This document shows positions 15,050-23,435 of a stretch of DNA of 64,000 nt, piece by piece (the first letter of the stretch is position 1; every line of letters starts with the position of its first letter). The stretch spans positions 124,001-188,000 of the forward strand of contig NZ_VISR01000018.1 of the NCBI RefSeq assembly GCF_007827595.1, given 5' to 3'. Both the position numbers and the translations under genes were made by a program. The stretch is from Streptomyces sp. BK340. GTDB lineage: Bacteria > Actinomycetota > Actinomycetes > Streptomycetales > Streptomycetaceae. Below the pieces are notes generated by a model that did not search any database, was not told the origin of the DNA, and saw nothing but the letters and a program-made list of their open reading frames with translations.

Positions 15050-15976
15050 CTAGCCCTTGCTGACCATCGACCGGAGGAAGAAGCGCAGGTTGGCCGGCTT
15101 CTCCGCGAGACGGCGCATGAAGTAGCCGTACCAGTCGGTGCCGTAGGCGGTGTAGACGCGCATGCGGTGGCCCTCGGCGGCCAGCCGCAGGTGCTCGTCG
15201 CCGCGGATGCCGTAGAGCATCTGGAACTCGTACTCGTCCAGTTTGCGCCCGGCCTGGTGCGCCAGCTCCTGCGCGATGGCTATGAGGCGCGGGTCGTGGG
15301 ACCCGATCATCGGGTAGCCCTCGCCCTCCATCAGCGTCTTCAGGATGCGCACGTAGGCCTTGTCGATCTCGTGCTTCTGCTGGTAGGCGACCTCGGCGGG
15401 CTCCTTGTAGGCGCCCTTCACGAGGCGGACACGGCTGCCGGCCTCGGCGAGGCGACGGGCGTCGGCCTCGGTGCGGAAGAGGTAGGCCTGGATGACGCAG
15501 CCGGTCTGCGGGAAGTCCTTCCGCAGCTCCTCGTGGATGGCGAACATCGAGTCCAGGGTGGTGTGGTCCTCGGCGTCGAGCGTGACGGTCGTACCGATGG
15601 CCGCGGCGGCCACGACGACGGGGCGGACGTTGGCGAGCGCCAGCTCGTGGCCGCCCTCCAGGGCCTGCCCGAACATCGACAGCTTGACCGACATCTCGAC
15701 CTTCTCGCCGAGCTCCAGCTCGCGCAGCCGGTCGATCAGCAGCAGATAGGCGTCCCGGGCGGCGGTGGCCTGCTCGGGGGTGGTGATGTCCTCGCCGACG
15801 ACGTCCATCGTCAGCTCCAGGCCCTTGGCCGTCAGGTCGCTGATGATCGGGACGATGTCGTCGACGGTCTCGCCCGGGATGAAGCGGTCGACGACCTGCT
15901 TGGTCACCGGGGCCGCCGAGATAAGGCGTCGCATCCGGTCGCTGCGCGACGCGGCGAGAATCACGGGACCCAGCAC
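15050..15976 (-). CDS. pruB: Proline dehydrogenase
   Basis: The 308-residue FAD enzyme oxidises L-proline to pyrroline-5-carboxylate and passes electrons to the membrane quinone pool. The GTG at 15974-15976 follows GGAGGT by 5 nt, giving VLGPVILAASRSDRM; the longer frame to 16096 has no such signal. Family motifs are VEMSVKLSMFGQ, VTLDAEDHTTLD, AYLFRTEADARRL, RVRLVKGAYKE and the C-terminal YFMRRLAEKPAN with the substrate-binding arginines. It is the first gene of the pair with the P5C dehydrogenase and is divergent from a PucR-type regulator. Confidence 0.95.
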   Translation of the reverse strand: MLGPVILAASRSDRMRRLISAAPVTKQVVDRFIPGETVDDIVPIISDLTAKGLELTMDVVGEDITTPEQATAARDAYLLLIDRLRELELGEKVEMSVKLSMFGQALEGGHELALANVRPVVVAAAAIGTTVTLDAEDHTTLDSMFAIHEELRKDFPQTGCVIQAYLFRTEADARRLAEAGSRVRLVKGAYKEPAEVAYQQKHEIDKAYVRILKTLMEGEGYPMIGSHDPRLIAIAQELAHQAGRKLDEYEFQMLYGIRGDEHLRLAAEGHRMRVYTAYGTDWYGYFMRRLAEKPANLRFFLRSMVSKG

Positions 15977-16118
15977 GGGGCACCTCCACAGACAAGCACC
16001 AAACGGCCGCCACCCGACGATTCGGGTACGGCACGGAGAACCACCGTGAAACCTAAGGATCTCTTCGATCGTCGGCCATCGACAGCTGTCACGCATCCGT
16101 GCACCGGATCTCAGACAT

Positions 16119-17360
16119 ATGTATGAAGGCGGCGCGGAAATGCGCGAAGATGCCTGCGTGGCAGCGGATGCAGCATCCTTTGGAAGCGTGGGCGATTATC
16201 AGGAGCTGGTGGACGAGATCTCGGAACTGCTGGGGGCGCCCGCGACCCTGGAGAACCGGGACTTCGAGCTGATCGCCTTCGGCGCGTACGACAGTGAGGG
16301 CGACCTGGATCCCTCGGCGCTGGACCCGGTGCGCACCCGCTCGATCCTGACCCGGCGCTCCACGGCGACGGTGCGGGCGTGGTTCGAGGGCTTCGGCATC
16401 ACGCGCGCGACGGGGCCGGTGCGGATCCCGCCGACCCCGGAGGCCGGCGTCTACCGCGGCCGCATCTGTCTGCCGGTACGCCATCGAGGTGTCGTCCTCG
16501 GCTATGTCTGGCTGCTGGACTACGACCCGGGTCCGACGGACGCGCAGCTGACCGCCGCCATGCAGGTGACGGGCCGGATCGGCGCCCTGCTCGCCGACGA
16601 GGCGCAGGCGGGAGCCGGTCTGGGCCGGGAGCTGCGGGCCGTGCTGACCGCGGAGAGCGGGTGGCAGCGGGACTCGGCGGTGATGGAACTCCGCACCGCC
16701 CTCGGGACCCGCGCCGACGCCCCCCACACGGTGGTCTGCATCGCGCCGTGGCCCTCGGCCGACCCGGAGCAGGCCCCGTCACCGCGTACGGTCCCGCACG
16801 CCACGGCCCTGTGCACGGTGCCGTGGGGGACGGCCGGTCAGAGCCTCGCGGTCCTGGTGCGGCTGCGCTCGACCGATGTGGCGGCACCCGCGCTGACGGC
16901 GGCCTCCCGGCTGCTGAAGGAGGCGGAGGGAACGCGGTCGGGCGGGGGCAGGGCCGCGGCCGGTGTCGGCGAACCCCGCGGCGGACTCGCCGAACTGGGC
17001 ACGGTCTGGCAGGAGGCCTCCGCCGCCGCCCGCGCCGCACTGGCCGAGCCGAGGTTCGGGCCCGTGGCCGAGTGGCGGGGCATCGGCCCGTACCGCCTGC
17101 TGACCGCGCTGCCCGCGGAGGCCACCCACGACCCGGCCGTCGCACCCCTCCTCTCCCCCGCCCACCAGGACCTGGCCCGCACGGCCGAGGTCTACCTGGA
17201 CCGAGCGGGCCAGGCCGGCCGCGCCGCGGCGGAGCTGGGCATCCACCGCCAGACCCTCTACTACCGCCTGTCCCGCGTGGAACAGCTGACGGGCCTGGAC
17301 CTGGACGACGGCGAGGACCGGCTGCTGCTGCACATGGCGCTGAAGAGGTCCCGGCTGTAG
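16119..17360 (+). CDS. PucR-family transcriptional regulator, probable proline catabolism activator
   Basis: The product is about 413 residues. The N-terminal part is an effector/GGDEF-like segment of the CdaR/PucR group, and the C-terminus carries the PucR helix-turn-helix RAAAELGIHRQTLYYRLSRV near residues 370-390. The start is ambiguous: ATG 16119 has no clear ribosome-binding sequence, whereas ATG 16140 (MREDACVAADAAS) has GAAGGCGG at a good distance. It is divergent from proline dehydrogenase with a 142 bp gap. Regulators of this type activate proline utilisation genes in Gram-positives, so that role is inferred here. Confidence 0.88.
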   Translation: MYEGGAEMREDACVAADAASFGSVGDYQELVDEISELLGAPATLENRDFELIAFGAYDSEGDLDPSALDPVRTRSILTRRSTATVRAWFEGFGITRATGPVRIPPTPEAGVYRGRICLPVRHRGVVLGYVWLLDYDPGPTDAQLTAAMQVTGRIGALLADEAQAGAGLGRELRAVLTAESGWQRDSAVMELRTALGTRADAPHTVVCIAPWPSADPEQAPSPRTVPHATALCTVPWGTAGQSLAVLVRLRSTDVAAPALTAASRLLKEAEGTRSGGGRAAAGVGEPRGGLAELGTVWQEASAAARAALAEPRFGPVAEWRGIGPYRLLTALPAEATHDPAVAPLLSPAHQDLARTAEVYLDRAGQAGRAAAELGIHRQTLYYRLSRVEQLTGLDLDDGEDRLLLHMALKRSRL

Positions 17361-17442
17361 CCGCCGGCGCCGGGCGGCTGCCCCGGCCCGGCCGTCGTAC
17401 GGCACTTCGCGGACCGGGTGCCGCAGCCGCGGGACGGCAGGG

Positions 17443-18027
17443 TCAGCTCGTCGCGGCACCCGCGATCGTCCGCCGCAGCCCCTCCGTGAGCTGCTCCGCG
17501 GTGGTCGCCGAGTCCGGGTCGAAGAGCCACTGGACCATCAGGCCGTTGAGGAGGGTCTGGTAGAAGCGGCCCTCGCTCTCGACGGTCTCCTTGTCGAGGT
17601 CGGACTCCGGAACCCCGCTGAACAGGGACACGAGGCCCGAGCGGCCCTCCTCCTGCGCCTCGGACAGCAGCTTGCGCACCTGCGGGATCCGGTCGCCCTG
17701 GAGGATGAGTTCGAAGCTCAGCAGCCAGATCGCCCGCGACCCGGGAACCGCCCGGATGATGCTCGCCCACACCTCGTGGAACCGCTCCAGCGATCCCGGG
17801 GGCTGCGTCACCTCGCCGCCCAGACCGGGGTCGAAGCTCTCCCCCACACCCTCGATCAGCGAGACGTACGCCTGCACCAGCAGCGCGTCCTTCGACCCGT
17901 AGTGGTAGCCGATCGACGCCAGGTTGGTGCCCGACTCCTTGACGATGTCCCGCGCGGTCGTGCGCAGGAAGCCCTTCTCCAGCAGGCAGCGCTTGGCGCC
18001 TTCGAGCAGATCCTCACGATGTCCCAT
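17443..18027 (-). CDS. TetR-family repressor of the adjacent MFS exporter
   Basis: The 194-residue protein begins MGHREDLLEGAKRCLLEKGF, with GGGTGG before the ATG. The TetR helix-turn-helix is TTARDIVKESGTNLASIGYHYGSKDALL, and a ligand-binding domain follows. It is divergent from the MFS exporter with a 97 bp gap that contains a cluster of half-sites, which strongly suggests autoregulation and repression of the pump until a drug binds. The ligand is unknown. Confidence 0.92.
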   Translation of the reverse strand: MGHREDLLEGAKRCLLEKGFLRTTARDIVKESGTNLASIGYHYGSKDALLVQAYVSLIEGVGESFDPGLGGEVTQPPGSLERFHEVWASIIRAVPGSRAIWLLSFELILQGDRIPQVRKLLSEAQEEGRSGLVSLFSGVPESDLDKETVESEGRFYQTLLNGLMVQWLFDPDSATTAEQLTEGLRRTIAGAATS

Positions 18028-18050
18028 GCGGACCACCCTACCGAAGATTC

Positions 18051-18112
18051 ATACAACCGTCCTAGACGCACGACTTATACAAGCGTTCTAGACAAGCGTT
18101 TAAGACGCTTGT
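18051..18112. promoter_or_regulatory. TetR operator array
   Basis: A 17-nt direct repeat, ATACAACCGTCCTAGAC (18051-18067) and ATACAAGCGTTCTAGAC (18077-18093), with two mismatches, is followed by a perfect palindrome ACAAGCGT-TTAAG-ACGCTTGT (18092-18112). Half-site ACAAGCGT at 18079-18086 and 18092-18099 is spaced 13 nt. The array fills most of the gap between the repressor and exporter starts. Confidence 0.8.
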
Positions 18113-18124
18113 ACAGTCATCGGC

Positions 18125-19678
18125 ATGACGAACTCGACGAGCACCGACTCCCCCACCGGACGCGCCGGCCGGCGCGAATGGACCGCGCTCAGCGTGCTGA
18201 TGCTGCCGCTGCTGCTGGTCTCCATGGACGTCTCGGTCCTCTACTTCGCGATCCCCTCGATCAGCGCCGACCTGGAGCCGAGCGGCACCCAGCAGCTGTG
18301 GATCTTCGACATCTACGGCTTCGTCCTGGCCGGTCTGCTGATGACGATGGGCTCGCTGGGCGACCGCATCGGCCGCCGCCGACTGCTCCTGCTCGGCGCG
18401 GCCGCCTTCGGGACCGCGTCCCTCGTCGCGGCCTACGCGAACAGCGCCGAGACCCTGATCGCGGCCCGCGCGGTCCTCGGTATCGGCGGCGCGACCCTCA
18501 TGCCGTCGACCATGGCGCTGGTCCGCACGATGTTCACCGACCCCGGACAGCGGGCGAAGGCGATCGGTATCTGGTCCGGCGTCATGACCGGCGGCATCGC
18601 GCTGGGCTCCGTGCTGAGCGGAGTGCTGGTCCAGTACTTCTGGTGGGGCTCGGTCTTCCTGGTCAACCTGCCCGCGATGGTCCTGCTGCTGGTCCTCGGC
18701 CCGATCCTGCTGCCGGAGTCGAAGAACCCGGAGCCCGGCCGCTTCGACTTCGTGAGCGTGCCGCTGTCGATGGCGGCTGTGCTCCCCGTGATCTACGGCC
18801 TCAAGGAGATCCCGTCCGAGGGCTGGCACCCGCAGTACGTCGTCTCGGTCACCGTCGGCCTGCTCTTCGCGGCCCTCTTCGTCCACCGCCAGCGCACGGC
18901 GGCCTCGCCGATGATCTCGCCGGCCCTGTTCCGCGGCCGGGGCTTCGCCCCCGCGGTGGTCCTGAACCTCGTCTCCGCGCTCGCGATGATGGGTTCCGCG
19001 TTCTTCACCACGCAGTACCTGCAGTCGGTGCTCGACAAGAGCGCGCTGGAGGCGGCCCTGTGGTCGCTGCTGCCCTCGGTGCCGATCGGCATGGCGGCCC
19101 CGATCGCGACCGCCCTGGTCCAGAAGGGCGTCAACCGCGCCTACGTGGTCACCGCGGGCTTCGCGATCGCCGCGGCGGGCTACGGCATGCTGGCCCTGAC
19201 CGGCACGGACTCCCTCTGGCTCGTCCTCGCCGCCTGCGGCGTCCTGGCCTCCGGCATCGTCATGGTGATGTCGCAGATGACCGACCTGGCCATGGGCGCG
19301 GCCCCGGTGGAGCAGGCGGGCGCCGCCTCCTCGCTGCTGGAGACGGGAACGGAGTTCGGCGGCGCGCTGGGCATGGCGGTCCTCGGCTCCATCGGTACGG
19401 CGGTCTACCGCCACGAGATGCCGTCCTCGGCGCCGGCCGAGGCCCACGAGACCCTGGGCGGCGCGCTCGCGGTCGCCGGCCGGCTGCCGGGGCGCACGGG
19501 TGACGCCCTGGCGACGGCGGCCCGGGAGGCGTTCACCACCGGCATGCACAGCGCGGCGATCGCGGGGGCGGTGCTGCTGGCTCTCGCGGCCGTCGGGGCG
19601 GCGGCCACCCTGCGCCGGATCCACGTCCGGGAGACTCCGGCACCGGAGAGCGTCACGGCTCCTCGGACCGCGGCCTGA
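18125..19678 (+). CDS. MFS drug exporter, DHA2 (14-TM) family
   Basis: The 517-residue membrane protein fits the 14-segment QacA/SmvA type proton-driven exporters. LMLPLLLVSMDVSVLYFAIP is the first helix with the DHA2-typical aspartate, GSLGDRIGRRRLLLLG is motif A, and GGATLMPSTMALVRTMF together with SGVMTGGIALGSVLSGVL is motif C. QacA-like pumps export cationic antiseptics and dyes. Its start lies 13 nt after the operator array, so the divergent TetR protein almost certainly controls it. Confidence 0.93.
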   Translation: MTNSTSTDSPTGRAGRREWTALSVLMLPLLLVSMDVSVLYFAIPSISADLEPSGTQQLWIFDIYGFVLAGLLMTMGSLGDRIGRRRLLLLGAAAFGTASLVAAYANSAETLIAARAVLGIGGATLMPSTMALVRTMFTDPGQRAKAIGIWSGVMTGGIALGSVLSGVLVQYFWWGSVFLVNLPAMVLLLVLGPILLPESKNPEPGRFDFVSVPLSMAAVLPVIYGLKEIPSEGWHPQYVVSVTVGLLFAALFVHRQRTAASPMISPALFRGRGFAPAVVLNLVSALAMMGSAFFTTQYLQSVLDKSALEAALWSLLPSVPIGMAAPIATALVQKGVNRAYVVTAGFAIAAAGYGMLALTGTDSLWLVLAACGVLASGIVMVMSQMTDLAMGAAPVEQAGAASSLLETGTEFGGALGMAVLGSIGTAVYRHEMPSSAPAEAHETLGGALAVAGRLPGRTGDALATAAREAFTTGMHSAAIAGAVLLALAAVGAAATLRRIHVRETPAPESVTAPRTAA

Positions 19679-19735
19679 GCCTCACACCCCCGGGCGACCG
19701 GGGCCCGTAGGAACGGGGACCCTCCCAGGCACGAC

Positions 19736-19776
19736 AGCGCCGGGCGGGCTGAGAACTCCTCAGCCCGCCCGGCGCT
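19736..19776. terminator. 18-bp bidirectional terminator between the exporter and serA
   Basis: AGCGCCGGGCGGGCTGAG (19736-19753) pairs perfectly with 19759-19776 over the loop AACTC, followed by TTTGTG. It lies between convergent genes and can serve both the exporter and serA. Confidence 0.9.
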
Positions 19777-19791
19777 TTGTGCGACGGAGAC

Positions 19792-21381
19792 TCAGACCAG
19801 GTTCACCGAGCGGGCGGACGTCGCCCCGATCTCCGACGCGACCTCGGCCAGAACCGCGGTGCCCACCGTGTCGTCCACGGTCAGCACGGCCAGCGCCTCT
19901 CCGCCGACCGCCGCGCGGGCGACCTGCATGCCGGCGATGTTGATGCCCGCCTCGCCGAGGATGCGGCCGACGGTGCCGACGACACCCGGGCGGTCCTCGT
20001 AGCGCAGGACGACCATGTGGTCGGCGAGCGCGAGGTCGACGTCGAAGTCGCCGACCGCGACGATCTTCTGCACGTGCTTCGGGCCGGCCAGCGTGCCGGA
20101 GACCGACACCTCCTCGCCGCTGCCGAGCGTGCCGCGCACGGTCACCACGTTGCGGTGGTCGGCGGACTCGGAGCTGGTGGTCAGCCGCACCTCGACGCCA
20201 CGCTCCTGCGCGAACAGCGGCGCGTTGACGTACGACACCGTCTCGTCGACGACGTCCTCGAAGACGCCCTTGAGCGCGGACAGCTCCAGCACCTTCACGT
20301 CGTGCTGGGTGATCTCGCCGTAGACCTCGACGTCGAGACGGACCGCGACCTCGCCCGCGAGCGCGGTGAAGATGCGGCCGAGGCGCTCGGCGAGCGGCAG
20401 ACCCGGCTTGACGTCCTCGGCGATGACACCGCCCTGGACGTTCACCGCGTCCGGCACCAGCTCACCGGCGAGCGCGAGGCGCACCGACTTGGCGACGGCG
20501 ATACCGGCCTTCTCCTGGGCCTCGTCGGTCGAGGCGCCGAGGTGCGGGGTGGCCACGACCTGGTCGAACTCGAACAGCGGGGAATCCGTGCAGGGCTCCT
20601 TGGCGTACACGTCCAGCCCCGCGCCCGCGACGCGGCCCTCCTTGAGCGCCGAGTACAGCGCCTCCTCGTCGACGATGCCGCCGCGGGCCGCGTTGACGAT
20701 GCGCACGCTCGGCTTGACCTTGCGCAGCGCCTCGTCACCGATCAGGCCGAGGGTCTCGGGGGTCTTGGGCAGGTGGACGGTGATGAAGTCGGAGACCTCG
20801 AGCAGCTCGTCCAGGGACAGCACCTTGACGCCCATCTGCGCGGCGCGCGCGGGCTGCACGTAGGGGTCGTAGGCGACGACCTTCATGCCGAAGGCGGACA
20901 TGCGCTGCGCGACGAGGGCACCGATGCGGCCCAGGCCCACGACACCCAGCGTCTTCTCGGCCAGCTCGACACCCGTGTACTTGCTGCGCTTCCACTCGCC
21001 GACCTTCAGCGCGGCGTTCGCCTGCGGGATGTTGCGCGCGGTGGCGAGCAGCAGACCACAGGCCAGCTCGGCGGCGGTGACGATGTTGGAGGTCGGGGCG
21101 TTGACGACCATCACGCCGGCCTTGGTGGAGGCGGAGACGTCGACGTTGTCCAGGCCGACGCCGGCGCGCGCGACGACCTTGAGCTTCTTCGCGGCGGCGA
21201 TGGCCTCGGCGTCGACCTTGGTGGCGGAACGGATCAGGATCGCGTCGACGTCGGCGATGGCGGGGAGCAGCTCGGCTCGGTCGGCGCCGTTGCAGTGCCG
21301 GATCTCGAAGTCGGGGCCGAGCGCGTCGACGGTCGCGGGCGACAGCTCTTCAGCGATGAGTACGACGGGTTTCGAGCTCAC
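19792..21381 (-). CDS. serA: D-3-phosphoglycerate dehydrogenase
   Basis: The 529-residue NAD enzyme commits 3-phosphoglycerate to serine synthesis. It is the long form: a catalytic/nucleotide domain (GLGRIGALVAQRM near residue 150, NAARGGIVDEEA with the catalytic Arg, DVYAKEPC with Glu, TPHLGAST with His), an intervening domain (residues about 320-450), and a C-terminal ACT domain (DRPGVVGTVGRILGEAGINI) that normally binds serine for feedback inhibition. The GTG at 21379-21381 (VSSKPVVLIAEEL) has GAGGA upstream and fits family starts. It is separated from ilvC by 389 nt and a hairpin terminator, so it is likely its own unit with a long leader. Confidence 0.96.
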   Translation of the reverse strand: MSSKPVVLIAEELSPATVDALGPDFEIRHCNGADRAELLPAIADVDAILIRSATKVDAEAIAAAKKLKVVARAGVGLDNVDVSASTKAGVMVVNAPTSNIVTAAELACGLLLATARNIPQANAALKVGEWKRSKYTGVELAEKTLGVVGLGRIGALVAQRMSAFGMKVVAYDPYVQPARAAQMGVKVLSLDELLEVSDFITVHLPKTPETLGLIGDEALRKVKPSVRIVNAARGGIVDEEALYSALKEGRVAGAGLDVYAKEPCTDSPLFEFDQVVATPHLGASTDEAQEKAGIAVAKSVRLALAGELVPDAVNVQGGVIAEDVKPGLPLAERLGRIFTALAGEVAVRLDVEVYGEITQHDVKVLELSALKGVFEDVVDETVSYVNAPLFAQERGVEVRLTTSSESADHRNVVTVRGTLGSGEEVSVSGTLAGPKHVQKIVAVGDFDVDLALADHMVVLRYEDRPGVVGTVGRILGEAGINIAGMQVARAAVGGEALAVLTVDDTVGTAVLAEVASEIGATSARSVNLV

Positions 21382-21730
21382 GTGAGTCCTCACAAGTCCA
21401 ATGCGGACGGCCGTCCCGACGGCCGCTGGCGGTGGAGGGGAGTGGCACCGGGGAAGGGCGGGTGCGTTCCCGCGTCGTTCGGTGCGTGCTCTCGGCGTGC
21501 CGGGCGAAGGTCCTCGTAGCGGAGCTACCAGGCCCTTTGGCCGGTGCGGCGAGAGTGCGTGCCGGGCGGCGCGGGGCGTGCCTGCAATTCCTCGGTGTCG
21601 CTTAGCCGCGGAAGACGCACGACGCTGTGGGCCTGACGCGTATGTTGTGCAGCAGTGTAGTGGCGTGCCGGAGGGCGTCTTGCGCCTCTGCGGAAGGATC
21701 ACCCGTCCGTGGCTGGACGGGGTGGACAAA
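21382..21730 (-). promoter_or_regulatory. Long serA upstream region with several hairpins
   Basis: No gene is visible in this 349 nt stretch. Just before serA, GGCCGTC (21409-21415) can pair with GACGGCC (21418-21424), and GTAGC/GCTAC (around 21518-21530) forms another stem flanked by CCT/AGG. The serA promoter should be here, but no hexamer pair stands out. I recognise no known riboswitch or T-box. Confidence 0.3.
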
Positions 21731-21759
21731 GGGGGCCGGAGCAGTCTGCCCCGACCCCC
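21731..21759 (-). terminator. Terminator of ilvC
   Basis: On the minus strand, GGGGGTCGGGGCA and TGCTCCGGCCCCC form a 13-bp stem with two G-U pairs and a 3-nt loop, 11 nt after the ilvC stop, followed by TTTG. The wobble pairs are only possible in minus-strand RNA, which supports the assignment. Confidence 0.8.
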
Positions 21760-21770
21760 TGACGTGAGGC

Positions 21771-22769
21771 TTACGCCTCCTCGTTCACCCAGCTCATCAG
21801 CTTGCGGAGCTGCTTGCCGGTGGTCTCCAGCAGGTGCTCGGCGTCCTGCTGCTTGTACTCGTTGTACTTCTTCAGACCGCCGTGGTACTCGTCCATCCAG
21901 GTCTGGGCGAAGGTGCCGTCCTGGATCTCGGCGAGGACCTGCTTCATCTCGGCCTTGGTGGCGTCGGTGATGATGCGCGGGCCGGTGACGTAGTCGCCCC
22001 ACTCGGCGGTCTCGGAGACGGACCAGCGCATCTTCTCCAGGCCGCCCTCGTACATGAGGTCGACGATCAGCTTCAGCTCGTGGAGGCACTCGAAGTAGGC
22101 GATCTCCGGCTGGTAGCCCGCCTCGACCAGGGTCTCGAAGCCGGCCTTGACCAGGGCGGAGGTGCCGCCGCACAGCACGGCCTGCTCGCCGAACAGGTCG
22201 GTCTCGGTCTCCTCGGTGAAGGTCGTCTTGATGACACCGGCGCGGGTGCCGCCGATGGCCTTGGCGTACGACAGGGCCAGCGGGAAGGCGTTGCCCGTGG
22301 CGTCCTGCTCGACGGCGGCGATCGCCGGAACGCCGCGGCCCTCCTCGTACTGGCGGCGGACCAGGTGGCCCGGGCCCTTCGGGGCGACCAGGGCGACGTC
22401 GACGCCGGCCGGGGGCTTGATGAAGCCGAAGCGGATGTTGAAGCCGTGGGCGAAGAACAGCGCGTCGCCGTCCTTCAGGTTCGGGGCGATGGACTCCTCG
22501 TAGACCTGGGCCTGGATCGGGTCCGGGATGAGGATCATGATGACGTCGGCCTCGGCGGCGGCCTCGGCCGGGCTCACCACGCGCAGGCCCTGCTCCTCGG
22601 CCTTGGCCTTGGACTTGGAGCCCTCGTGCAGACCGACACGGACGTCGACACCGGAGTCGCGCAGCGACAGGGCGTGCGCGTGGCCCTGGCTGCCGTAGCC
22701 GATGACCGCGACCTTGCGGCCCTGGATGATGGACAGGTCGGCGTCAGCGTCGTAGAACAGCTCGGCCAC
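21771..22769 (-). CDS. ilvC: Ketol-acid reductoisomerase
   Basis: The 332-residue class I enzyme rearranges and reduces acetolactate or acetohydroxybutyrate with NADPH and Mg2+ in valine/isoleucine synthesis. The GTG at 22767-22769 is preceded by AAGGAGAG. Visible are the nucleotide-binding GYGSQGHAHALSLRDSGVDV, APKGPGHLVRRQYEEGRGVP, the metal ligands in TDLFGEQAVLCGG and the C-terminal ECLHELKLIVDLMYEGG knot region. It follows ilvN after 120 nt that contain two overlapping hairpins, so its level may be set separately from ilvBN. Confidence 0.97.
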   Translation of the reverse strand: MAELFYDADADLSIIQGRKVAVIGYGSQGHAHALSLRDSGVDVRVGLHEGSKSKAKAEEQGLRVVSPAEAAAEADVIMILIPDPIQAQVYEESIAPNLKDGDALFFAHGFNIRFGFIKPPAGVDVALVAPKGPGHLVRRQYEEGRGVPAIAAVEQDATGNAFPLALSYAKAIGGTRAGVIKTTFTEETETDLFGEQAVLCGGTSALVKAGFETLVEAGYQPEIAYFECLHELKLIVDLMYEGGLEKMRWSVSETAEWGDYVTGPRIITDATKAEMKQVLAEIQDGTFAQTWMDEYHGGLKKYNEYKQQDAEHLLETTGKQLRKLMSWVNEEA

Positions 22770-22807
22770 TTTGGGTTCTCTCCTTGGTGTGCAGGTTGTG
22801 CGTCCCA

Positions 22808-22882
22808 CCGTATGCCGGTGAGCGGACGGAAAGTCTCGGGGTCTCGGCATACGGGCGACCGGCGATGCGCCGACCGCCCGTA
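22808..22882 (-). promoter_or_regulatory. Two mutually exclusive hairpins between ilvN and ilvC
   Basis: Hairpin 1 (22850-22882) is a near-perfect palindrome, TACGGGCG-AC-CGGCG-ATG-CGCCG-AC-CGCCCGTA. Hairpin 2 pairs CCGTATGCCG (22808-22817) with CGGCATACGG (22845-22854). They share bases 22850-22854, so both cannot form fully at once. This could be a partial terminator/antiterminator or an mRNA processing signal. No promoter is obvious. Confidence 0.65.
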
Positions 22883-22889
22883 TCCAGCC

Positions 22890-23414
22890 TTACGCGGATC
22901 GGTCGAGGGCGCGCAGCGAGCGGTCCGTGATCGAACGGGCGCCGCGGCCGATCGCGATCGTGCCGGACTGCACCAGCTCCTTGATGCCGAACGGCTCCAG
23001 CATCTTGAGCATGGCGGACAGCTTGTCGCTGGACCCGGTGGCCTCGATGGTGACGGCCTCCGGGGAGACGTCGACGGTCTTGGCGCGGAACAGCTGGACG
23101 ATCTCCACGATCTGGGAGCGGGTCTCGTTGTCGGCGCGCACCTTCACCAGAACGAGTTCGCGCTGAACGGCCGAACCCGGCTCCAGTTCGACGATCTTCA
23201 GGACTTCGACGAGCTTGTTGAGCTGCTTGGTGACCTGCTCCAGCGGCAGGGCTTCGACGCTCACCACGATCGTGATGCGGGAGATGTCGGCGTGCTCGGT
23301 GACGCCGACGGCGAGGGAGTCGATGTTGAAGCCGCGGCGGGAGAAGAGGGCGGCGATCCGGGCCAGGATGCCCGGCTTGTTCTCCACCAGGACGGAGAGC
23401 GTGTGCTTGGACAT
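22890..23414 (-). CDS. ilvN: Acetolactate synthase small (regulatory) subunit
   Basis: The 174-residue ACT-domain protein begins MSKHTLSVLVENKPGILARI and has two halves: the ACT domain (residues 4-78), which binds valine for feedback inhibition, and a C-terminal domain (about 85-160, VDVSPEAVTIEATGSSDKL) that contacts the catalytic subunit. It lies 21 nt after ilvB and is cotranscribed. Confidence 0.96.
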   Translation of the reverse strand: MSKHTLSVLVENKPGILARIAALFSRRGFNIDSLAVGVTEHADISRITIVVSVEALPLEQVTKQLNKLVEVLKIVELEPGSAVQRELVLVKVRADNETRSQIVEIVQLFRAKTVDVSPEAVTIEATGSSDKLSAMLKMLEPFGIKELVQSGTIAIGRGARSITDRSLRALDRSA

Positions 23415-23435
23415 TTTCTTCTGCGTCTCTCTCGC

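Noticed and set aside
13380..16034. An 884-codon PutA-like fusion frame
   Set aside because: The frame continues upstream from the P5C dehydrogenase only as an out-of-frame shadow of the proline dehydrogenase gene; the enzymes are two separate genes.
15977..16096. N-terminal extension of proline dehydrogenase
   Set aside because: GGAGGT at 5 nt before GTG 15976 marks the start, and the extra 40 residues do not resemble the family.
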